Below, one piece after another: positions 1-5,275 of a stretch of DNA of 5,556 bases. Within the stretch, counting starts at the first letter, position 1, and each line of letters begins with the position of its first letter. The position numbers and the translations under genes are program-made. The DNA is taken from the NCBI GenBank assembly GCA_027083075.1, contig JALWQQ010000128.1:1-5556 (forward strand). Reading direction: 5' to 3'. The stretch is from Campylobacteraceae bacterium (GTDB lineage: Bacteria > Campylobacterota > Campylobacteria > Campylobacterales > Sulfurovaceae). The notes below the pieces were generated by a model. That model ran no database searches and had not been told where the DNA came from. It worked only from the letters and a program-made list of their open reading frames with translations.

Positions 1-287
1 GGTAGGATGTCGGGTTTGCTAAGTTTGATACGTAGGTGCTCGATGGAGGGGTGCTCTTTTAGAAGCATTGTTTGAAGCGCTTCGAGCGCCTCTTCGATCA
101 GGTAAAACCTCTTCTCTTTTAGAAGCGACTCGCTTTGTGCTATGATCTGTGCATAGTCAAGATAAGCGCCCTCTTTGTAGTCGTAAGTGATACGCATATC
201 GAGGATCACGCGTTGCGCTTCGGTGCGCTCTTGCGGTAAGATACCGATGATGCAGGCAAACTCCAAGTTCTCTATCTCGATGGTCAT
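1..287 (-). CDS. folB: Dihydroneopterin aldolase FolB (3' end cut by window edge)
   Basis: FolB cleaves 7,8-dihydroneopterin to 6-hydroxymethyl-dihydropterin and glycolaldehyde in cytoplasmic folate synthesis. The frame was translated by hand from the ATG at 287-285 and is open for 95 codons to the window edge. Visible family features are the N-terminal strand with the IIGILPQER segment, where Glu20 matches the conserved substrate-binding Glu; the helix containing RFYLIEEALEAL at about 60-71, where Glu65 or Glu66 should be the pterin-anchoring Glu; and RIKLSKP at 86-92, where Lys91 matches the catalytic Lys. Members are usually about 105-120 residues, so only some 10-25 C-terminal residues should be missing. 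The start overlaps the plsY stop as ATGA, implying translational coupling to plsY. Confidence is high because the RIKLSKP end and the Glu spacing match E. coli FolB as I remember it; the closest alternative is the related FolX epimerase, which is less likely. Confidence 0.88.
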   Translation of the reverse strand, partial: MTIEIENLEFACIIGILPQERTEAQRVILDMRITYDYKEGAYLDYAQIIAQSESLLKEKRFYLIEEALEALQTMLLKEHPSIEHLRIKLSKPDIL

Positions 288-895
288 ACCACCGCCTTCT
301 CTTCCTTGGAGAGCAGCCTTTTGAGGTTAGGAATATGTTTGTAAAAGACGATAAAGGCGATGATCAAAAGCGGTGCGTGCGGCGCTTTTGGGTAGAGCAT
401 AAAACCGGCAACAATGAGTGTAAGCAATGCGGCAAGAGAAGAGAGTGACGAGATCTTGAGCCCCTTGGCGACAATTCCCCAGACGATCAGGGCGATCAGT
501 GAAGCAAGCGGAAGCAGCGTCAGCAGTACACCGAAGCCTGTCGCAACCCCTTTGCCGCCTTCGAATTTTAAAAAGGGCGAAAAGCAGTGCCCCAATACCG
601 CTAAAACGGCGATCGTCCACTGTACCGTTTCGCCAAAGCCCAATGCCTTGGCAAGCAGTATGAAGAGCGCACCTTTGATCGCATCAAGAAAGAGCGTAGT
701 TGCACCCAGTTTTTTAGCAAGAAGCGGATCTTTTGCCTTCACGACGCGTAGCACATTGGTTGCGCCGATATTGCCGCTGCCTTCCTTTTTGATATCGACA
801 TCGGCAAAACGTTTGGCAAGCAGGTAGCCAAAGGGGATACCCGAGACGAGATAGGTTAACAGATAGAGCCATAGAGGGGTTTGTAGAAGTGTCAT
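284..895 (-). CDS. plsY: Acyl-phosphate:glycerol-3-phosphate acyltransferase PlsY
   Basis: This inner-membrane enzyme transfers an acyl group from acyl-phosphate to glycerol-3-phosphate, giving lysophosphatidate, the first committed step of phospholipid synthesis. The 203-residue product has the usual family length and alternating hydrophobic segments (about 8-28, 64-84, 92-108, 118-142, 150-168 and 173-186). All three PlsY motifs are present: GSGNIGATN at 39-47, the phosphate-loop-like segment starting GHCFSPFLKF with GGKGVATG at 113-120, and KHIPNLKRLL at 186-195. The stretch VVKAKDPLLAKKLG at 51-64, between motif 1 and the next membrane segment, is as I remember it typical of Campylobacterota PlsY. 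The ATG at 895-893 follows a weak GGA (904-902) and gives the normal N-terminus. It is the first gene of a leftward pair with folB (4-bp ATGA overlap) and diverges from nadA. Confidence 0.96.
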   Translation of the reverse strand: MTLLQTPLWLYLLTYLVSGIPFGYLLAKRFADVDIKKEGSGNIGATNVLRVVKAKDPLLAKKLGATTLFLDAIKGALFILLAKALGFGETVQWTIAVLAVLGHCFSPFLKFEGGKGVATGFGVLLTLLPLASLIALIVWGIVAKGLKISSLSSLAALLTLIVAGFMLYPKAPHAPLLIIAFIVFYKHIPNLKRLLSKEEKAVV

Positions 896-934
896 GTGTA
901 TTCCATGCTATGTTAAGATATGTAATATTAACCG

Positions 935-948
935 ATTTTGGATAAAAT
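935..948 (+). promoter_or_regulatory. Promoter of the nadA-nadC-DHH-M23 unit
   Basis: The sequence ATTTTGGATAAAAT has the form seen at housekeeping (RpoD) promoters in Campylobacterota: a T-run, GG, then a TATAAT-like -10 (TAAAAT at 943-948) without a conserved -35 hexamer. Transcription would start near 954-956, leaving a leader of about 25 nt before the nadA ATG at 980, with the ribosome binding site inside it. The -10 lies within a perfect 7-bp inverted repeat (933-950), reported as a finding. Its presence also argues against the in-frame TTG at 938 as the nadA start, because that codon would lie upstream of the transcript. Confidence 0.68.
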
Positions 949-965
949 CGTCGTAAGTTCCCGAA

Positions 966-972
966 AGAGAGG
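966..972 (+). promoter_or_regulatory. Ribosome binding site that decides the nadA start
   Basis: AGAGAGG lies 7 nt before the ATG at 980, ideal Shine-Dalgarno spacing. The longer reading frame from the TTG at 938 has no comparable site, overlaps the promoter and would add 14 residues (MDKIVVSSRKRGFR) with no family match, so the ATG at 980 is preferred. Confidence 0.8.
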
Positions 973-979
973 TTTTCGC

Positions 980-1999
980 ATGACATTTGCTACGGAAGCA
1001 AAAGAGGCGATCGACTATCGTGCCGAGATAGAGCGCCTCAAGCGCGAGCTACCCGTTACGGTAGTGGCGCACTACTATCAACGCGATGAAGTCTTCGAGA
1101 TGGCGGACATCACCGGCGATAGCTTGGAGCTGGCGCGCAAGTGTAAGGCTGACGACAACCCGTGGGTCGTCTTTTGCGGTGTCGGCTTTATGGGGCAAAG
1201 TGTCAAAGTGATCGCGCCGCACAAGCGTGTCTTGATGCCCAAGATCGCCTGTTGTGCGATGGCACGGATGATCGACGGCAGCTACTTTGACGAGTCGGTC
1301 GATTATATGGTCAAGCACGGCATCGCCAAAGAGGATATCTTGCCCATCACCTACATCAACTCCGATGCGACGGTCAAGGCGAAAGTAGGTGAGATGGGAG
1401 GACTTGTCTGTACCTCTTCCAACGCTTACAAGATCATCCAAAAAGGGCTTGAGAGCGGCAAAAAGATCCTCTTTGTGCCCGATCGCTGTTTGGGGCAGAA
1501 CTTTGCGATACAGATGGGGCTCAAGTCTTGCGTTATCGGTGAAGGAGAGTGTGATCCCAACGAGGCGGATGTGATCTGTTTCAACGGTTTTTGTTCGGTG
1601 CATCAACTCTTTAGTGTCAAAGATGTAGAGTTCTATCGCCGTAAGTTCCCCGGTATCAAGATCGCCGTACACCCCGAATGCGATCCGAGTGTCGTGCAGA
1701 TCGCCGATTTCGTCGGTTCGACATCGCAACTCATCAAATATGTCAACGGACTCGATCCCGAGCAAAAGGTGGCGGTCGGCACCGAGTACAATCTGGTACA
1801 CCGAATGCGCAAAGAGAACACCTATGTACTCTCATCGACCAAACCCGAGTGTCCGACGATGAACGAGACGACGCTTGAAGATCTCTACCGCACCCTCAAA
1901 TCGATCGAGGATGGTGCGCCGATCAATGAGATCGAAGTGGACGAAAAGACGATCGAGTATGCCAATCTGGCACTCGAGCGTATGCTGGCGGTACAATGA
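980..1999 (+). CDS. nadA: Quinolinate synthase NadA
   Basis: NadA condenses iminoaspartate with dihydroxyacetone phosphate to form quinolinate, using a [4Fe-4S] cluster bound by three cysteines, in cytoplasmic de novo NAD synthesis. From the ATG at 980 the product is 339 residues, normal for the longer NadA forms. Visible features are AHYYQ at 30-34 and the ADITGDSLELA segment; IACCAMA at 89-95 (first cluster Cys, 91 or 92); NGFCSVH at 202-208 (Cys205); HPEC at 231-234; GSTSQ at 246-250; GTEYNLVHR at 267-275; and KPECPTMNETTLEDLY at 288-303, where Cys291 is the third ligand. These three positions match the known triad; other Cys residues are scattered. The stop overlaps the nadC start as ATGA (1996-1999), so the two are likely translationally coupled. 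nadB, the usual source of iminoaspartate, is not in the window. Confidence 0.97.
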   Translation: MTFATEAKEAIDYRAEIERLKRELPVTVVAHYYQRDEVFEMADITGDSLELARKCKADDNPWVVFCGVGFMGQSVKVIAPHKRVLMPKIACCAMARMIDGSYFDESVDYMVKHGIAKEDILPITYINSDATVKAKVGEMGGLVCTSSNAYKIIQKGLESGKKILFVPDRCLGQNFAIQMGLKSCVIGEGECDPNEADVICFNGFCSVHQLFSVKDVEFYRRKFPGIKIAVHPECDPSVVQIADFVGSTSQLIKYVNGLDPEQKVAVGTEYNLVHRMRKENTYVLSSTKPECPTMNETTLEDLYRTLKSIEDGAPINEIEVDEKTIEYANLALERMLAVQ

Positions 2000-2826
2000 T
2001 CAAAGAGGAAGCGATAGCCTTTGTCAAGGCGGCATTAGCGGAAGACTTGGGGCGCGGCGATCTCTTTGCGCGGGTTGCCGAAAGCAAAGAGGTATCCGCC
2101 TATATTCTTGCCAAAAGCGACGGTGTCTTTGCAGGACGCTACTATCTTGATGCGGCGGCGGAGCACTACGGCGTTACGCTTTCGTGGCAGATTGACGACG
2201 GCGAAGCCTTCTCGGCAGGGATGCGTTTGGTGCAGATACAAGGAGAGAGCACGACGCTACTGAGCTTAGAGCGCACCCTGCTCAATATCGCGCTGCACGC
2301 CTCGTCGATCGCTACCTTAACAGCGCGCTTTGTCGAAAGGATTGCCGATACGGGTGTTAAGATGCTCGATACGCGCAAAACCAGACCGCTTTTGCGCAAC
2401 TTCGAGAAGTATGCGGTGCGCTGCGGCGGCGGACTCAATCACCGCATGGGCTTAGATGACTGTCTGATGCTTAAAGATACCCATCTGCGTACGATCGACG
2501 ATCTACAGCGCTTCATGCAGGAGGTGCGCCGCAAGATACCCTTTACGACAAAAGTAGAGATAGAGTGTGAAGATCTCGATGCCGTCAAGCGGGCGATGCG
2601 GTCAGGTGCCGATATCGTAATGTGTGACAATATGCCGCCTGAGGCGATCAAAGAGGTGGTAGCATATCGTAACGCACACTATCCGCATATCCTTTTGGAA
2701 GCAAGCGGCAATATCAGCTTGGAAAATGTGCGCGACATTGCGCTTTGCGGCGTCGATGCGATCAGTAGCGGCAGCATGATACATCAAGCGCAGTGGATCG
2801 ATCTTTCGATGCGGGTCGAAGGGTAG
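1996..2826 (+). CDS. nadC: Nicotinate-nucleotide pyrophosphorylase (quinolinate phosphoribosyltransferase) NadC
   Basis: NadC converts quinolinate and PRPP to nicotinate mononucleotide, pyrophosphate and CO2, directly following NadA in NAD synthesis. The 276-residue length is typical. Features in order are an N-terminal AEDLGRGDLF segment (15-24); LERTLLNIALHASSIAT (91-107); the substrate-binding segment with DTRKTRP (125-131), EKYAVRCGGG (137-146) and NHRMGL (148-153), with Lys160 in LMLKDTH; KVEIECED (186-193) with Glu188; VMCDNM (208-213) with Asp211; LEASGN (234-239); and GVDAISSGSMIHQ (252-264). Together these are the expected acidic and basic quinolinate/PRPP ligands of the type II phosphoribosyltransferase barrel. 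There is no strong Shine-Dalgarno before the ATG, which sits in the last codons of nadA, so coupling by the 4-bp overlap is likely. No defect was seen. Confidence 0.97.
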   Translation: MIKEEAIAFVKAALAEDLGRGDLFARVAESKEVSAYILAKSDGVFAGRYYLDAAAEHYGVTLSWQIDDGEAFSAGMRLVQIQGESTTLLSLERTLLNIALHASSIATLTARFVERIADTGVKMLDTRKTRPLLRNFEKYAVRCGGGLNHRMGLDDCLMLKDTHLRTIDDLQRFMQEVRRKIPFTTKVEIECEDLDAVKRAMRSGADIVMCDNMPPEAIKEVVAYRNAHYPHILLEASGNISLENVRDIALCGVDAISSGSMIHQAQWIDLSMRVEG

Positions 2827-2829
2827 TGG

Positions 2830-3810
2830 ATGCGCCCCGAGATCAAAGCCGCCGTAGCGCCTTTGCGCCGAATGTTGAGCGAAGCACCCGCCGTTACGGT
2901 AGTGACACATATCAATCCCGATGCCGATACCTTAGGGACGGGGCTGGGCATCTACTTGACGCTCAAGCGAGCACTGGACAAGCCCGTAGAGATCGTCAAC
3001 CCGAGTAGAGATCTGCCGCGCTATCTCGATTTTTTAGAAGGCTTTGAGAAGATCAAGCGTCGTATCGACTTCGATAACGCCTTGGTGATCGCGTGTGATT
3101 GCGGTAGTGTCGATCGATTGGGTATTGATGTGACGGGCAAAAAGATCGTCAATATCGACCACCACAGAAGCAATACACATTACGGCGCACTCAATGTCGT
3201 CGTGCCTACCTATGCTGCAAGTTCACAGGTGGCGTTTCGACTCTTCGAGGCGCTCTACCCGATAGATGCCGATGCGGCGCAAGCCTTCTATGCCGCACTC
3301 TTTTCCGATACGCGCTACTTCTCTTTGCCGACGGTTAACGAAGAGGTCTTCCGTACGGCAGCGGAGTTGACCGCTCTCGGCTGCGATCCCGCCGAGACAG
3401 CACGCAACTTTACCCAACGCCGCTCTTTGGCGTCACTGCGGATCTTGGAGCGTGCATTGCACGCTTTACGCCTCTATCGCGATGCGACGGTGGCGGTCAT
3501 GACCTTGCGCAAGGAGGATTTCGAAGCAACAGGCGCAACGATGCCCGATATCGAGGGGGTGGTCGACTATGCGCGCTCTTTGGCAACCGTGCGTATCGCC
3601 GTTACCGCCATAGAACGAGACGACGGTACGATTAAAGTCTCTTTGCGAAGCAAGGGCGAGGATGTCTCGCGCATCGCCGAAGCCTTCGGAGGGGGCGGAC
3701 ATAAGCAGGCGGCGGGCTTTGAGCTTTCGGGAAGCTCGCTTGAAGAAACAGTCGATACAATATTACGAAAAATCGATAGTACTATCTTTGAAACGGAGCA
3801 TAAAGTATGA
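2830..3810 (+). CDS. DHH/DHHA1 phosphoesterase, NrnA-like (oligoribonuclease / pAp phosphatase type)
   Basis: This is a 326-residue protein with the two-domain DHH plus DHHA1 layout of NrnA. Visible metal-binding motifs are THINPDADTLG (26-36; His27, Asp31, Asp33), VIACDCGSVDRLG (86-98; Asp90), NIDHHRS (108-114; the DHH signature) and ALFSDTRYF (156-164; Asp160). The DHHA1 part ends in AFGGGGHKQAAGF (285-297), the substrate-binding glycine loop. Known relatives degrade 2-5-nt RNA and/or dephosphorylate pAp in the cytoplasm; which activity applies here is inferred and not shown. The size excludes full-length RecJ, and no CBS, membrane or GGDEF segment is present, which argues against PolC-associated or GdpP-type proteins. 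The gene follows nadC after 3 bp with AAGGG at 2819-2823 as a weak ribosome site, and its stop overlaps the next gene by 4 bp. No gene symbol is given because the exact orthology is uncertain. Confidence 0.9.
   Translation: MRPEIKAAVAPLRRMLSEAPAVTVVTHINPDADTLGTGLGIYLTLKRALDKPVEIVNPSRDLPRYLDFLEGFEKIKRRIDFDNALVIACDCGSVDRLGIDVTGKKIVNIDHHRSNTHYGALNVVVPTYAASSQVAFRLFEALYPIDADAAQAFYAALFSDTRYFSLPTVNEEVFRTAAELTALGCDPAETARNFTQRRSLASLRILERALHALRLYRDATVAVMTLRKEDFEATGATMPDIEGVVDYARSLATVRIAVTAIERDDGTIKVSLRSKGEDVSRIAEAFGGGGHKQAAGFELSGSSLEETVDTILRKIDSTIFETEHKV
3795..3798 (+). promoter_or_regulatory. Ribosome binding site of the M23 peptidase gene
   Basis: GGAG lies 8 nt before the ATG at 3807, inside the last codons of the DHH gene. 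It supports this start, which overlaps the upstream stop as ATGA, and is stronger than the site in front of nadC. Confidence 0.6.
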
Positions 3811-5192
3811 GGCGAAGCTACAGAAGAAGAGGTGGTGCCAAGCGGTGGTTGTTCGGTATCTTAAGCATAGCGCTTCTATCGGGCGGTGCGTATATCTACT
3901 TTTCGCCCGACTTCGAAAGGGTGGCGCCGCAGATAGAGGCGCCCGAGCGCATCACATGGAACCTGCGCAGTCCGCTTACGCTAAAGCTGAGAGACAATCG
4001 CGCCCTGGGAAGCTACAAGGTTACGTTGAGCGACGGCGAGAAGCGTGTTGTGATCGGCAAGGGGAGGATAGAAGGGCTGCGCAACGAGGCGGATTTAAAG
4101 ATCGCCTATCCGCAAGGCAAGGGCTACTTGGAACCGAAAGCAAAGCATTTGAGTCTGCAGGTGACATTGCATGACAAGAGTCTTTGGAACTTTCTGATGG
4201 GCAACAAGACGACCAAGCGTATCGACGTCGATGTCGATACGCGCCCGCCCGATGTGACGATCCTCTCTCATAGCTATGCGATCACACAAGGCGGAAGCGC
4301 CATGGCGGTCTTGTCGGTAAAAGATAAGGCGCTCAAAGCGGTCTATGTCGAAGCGGCGGGCAGACGTTTCGAGGCAGTACCCTATAAAAAAGAGGGCTAC
4401 TATGCCGTACTCTTCGCATGGCCTTTTCAAGCAAAGCATTTTCGTGCCGAAGCCGTCGCCATCGATGCCGCGGGAAACAAGCGTAGGGTCTATGTGCCGC
4501 TCTATCTTAAAAACCGCCGCTATCGTGTCTCCTATATCGCCGCTAAAGATCGCTTTATCGACGGCAAGATCGCCGAATTGGCATCGAGTGAACCCGCATA
4601 TGCCGGTATCGAAGATCGTTTAGAGAGACTAAGAGCCGTGAATGAAAAGATGCGTCTTGCCAATGAGGCGCGTATCCACCGTTATACGCAAAAGGTCTCG
4701 AAAGAGCCGATCGAAGCGTGGCGTATCCAAGCCTTTCACCCTTTGCGTCGTAGCGTCAAAGTGGCAAGCTTCGGGGATGAGCGACACTACTACTATAAAG
4801 AGAAGGAGAACGAGGTCTCGCTCTCGTACCATTTGGGCTACGATCTGGCAAGTACCGCAAATGCACCCATCTATGCGTCCAATCCCGGAAAAGTGGTCTT
4901 TGCCGACAAGAACGGCATCTACGGCAATATGCCGATCATCGACCACGGCATGGGACTCTATACGCTCTACGGACACTGTTCGAAGCTTTTGGTCGAAGCG
5001 GGCGACGAGGTAAAAAGAGATCAGGTGATCGCCTACACCGGCAAGACCGGGTTGGCACTCGGCGATCACCTTCACTTCGGTGTCTTGGTGCAAGGTGTCG
5101 AGGTGCGTCCCGTCGAGTGGTTCGATGCCAAATGGATACGCACCAATATCACCGATGTACTCAAAGAGGCCGAGAAGAAGATCGGCGACTAA
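3807..5192 (+). CDS. Membrane-anchored M23 (LytM-type) peptidoglycan metallopeptidase with Ig-like domains
   Basis: The 461-residue protein starts with a very basic cytoplasmic tail ([13 protein letters not shown]) and one hydrophobic helix at about 14-32, giving an N-in/C-out anchored periplasmic protein; no clear signal peptidase site follows. Residues about 44-146 and 147-235 look like two beta-rich Ig-like modules (the second contains [10 protein letters not shown] and a DAAGN-type turn), followed by a charged helical linker at about 262-300. The C-terminal LytM domain (about 340-445) has every expected residue: HLGYD (His342, Asp346), YTLYGH (His390) and HLHFG (His421, His423), so it should be an active zinc endopeptidase cutting peptidoglycan cross-links or stem peptides. 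Related M23 proteins in Campylobacter and Helicobacter shape the cell; that role here is inferred. It is the last gene of the nadA unit and precedes lpxC, an order I remember from Campylobacter jejuni. Confidence 0.92.
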   Translation: MRRSYRRRGGAKRWLFGILSIALLSGGAYIYFSPDFERVAPQIEAPERITWNLRSPLTLKLRDNRALGSYKVTLSDGEKRVVIGKGRIEGLRNEADLKIAYPQGKGYLEPKAKHLSLQVTLHDKSLWNFLMGNKTTKRIDVDVDTRPPDVTILSHSYAITQGGSAMAVLSVKDKALKAVYVEAAGRRFEAVPYKKEGYYAVLFAWPFQAKHFRAEAVAIDAAGNKRRVYVPLYLKNRRYRVSYIAAKDRFIDGKIAELASSEPAYAGIEDRLERLRAVNEKMRLANEARIHRYTQKVSKEPIEAWRIQAFHPLRRSVKVASFGDERHYYYKEKENEVSLSYHLGYDLASTANAPIYASNPGKVVFADKNGIYGNMPIIDHGMGLYTLYGHCSKLLVEAGDEVKRDQVIAYTGKTGLALGDHLHFGVLVQGVEVRPVEWFDAKWIRTNITDVLKEAEKKIGD

Positions 5193-5214
5193 GTCTCTAC
5201 ACGAAAATCACACG

Positions 5215-5229
5215 TTTTTTGGGTATAAT
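5215..5229 (+). promoter_or_regulatory. Promoter of lpxC
   Basis: A run of six T (5215-5220), GGG and a perfect TATAAT (5224-5229) match the Campylobacterota housekeeping promoter pattern, again with no -35 hexamer. The expected transcription start is around 5235-5237, giving a leader of about 40 nt. It means lpxC can be expressed independently of the upstream NAD/peptidase unit. The T-run also follows the M23 stop by about 22 nt, but there is no proper stem before it, so I do not call a terminator. Confidence 0.82.
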
Positions 5230-5262
5230 GGGGCAAATGGGTTGCTATCGGCACCCAAAAAC

Positions 5263-5270
5263 AAGAGGAG
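5263..5270 (+). promoter_or_regulatory. Ribosome binding site of lpxC, selecting a GTG start
   Basis: AAGAGGAG ends 5 nt before the GTG at 5276. The overlapping ATG at 5274 is out of frame and meets a TAG after ten codons, so GTG is the productive start. Confidence 0.78.
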
Positions 5271-5275
5271 CGGAT

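Larger units (their letters stand above)
896..979. promoter_or_regulatory. Divergent plsY/nadA intergenic regulatory region
   Basis: These 84 bp separate the two divergent transcription units and contain the most AT-rich stretch nearby (911-948). The rightward promoter is described separately. For the leftward plsY-folB unit the best -10 candidates on the minus strand are TAATAT at 930-925 and TATCTT at 920-915. Neither has a convincing -35, so the plsY promoter is only tentatively placed. No riboswitch-sized leader fits on either side: both expected leaders are under about 30 nt. Confidence 0.5.

Noticed and set aside
414..827. 137-codon plus-strand frame opposite plsY
   Set aside because: Ser/Pro/Ala-rich translation with no family resemblance, antisense to a fully motif-supported PlsY.
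938..979. In-frame N-terminal extension of nadA from a TTG at 938
   Set aside because: The TTG lies upstream of the -10, so it would not be transcribed from the predicted promoter; it lacks a ribosome site, while the ATG at 980 has AGAGAGG at ideal spacing and gives a normal NadA N-terminus.
1049..1801. Long open frame (250 codons) on the minus strand inside nadA
   Set aside because: It is a reverse-frame shadow of nadA: no recognisable domain, low-complexity mix of charged residues, and it lies wholly within a gene whose cluster cysteines and motifs are intact.
4629..5093. 154-codon minus-strand frame opposite the M23 catalytic domain
   Set aside because: Antisense shadow of the LytM domain; no motif of its own and no promoter or ribosome site seen.
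5193..5223. Possible intrinsic terminator after the M23 gene (T-run at 5215-5220)
   Set aside because: The sequence before the T-run offers only about three pairs (ACG/CGT), too weak for a terminator stem; the T-run is better explained as part of the lpxC promoter.
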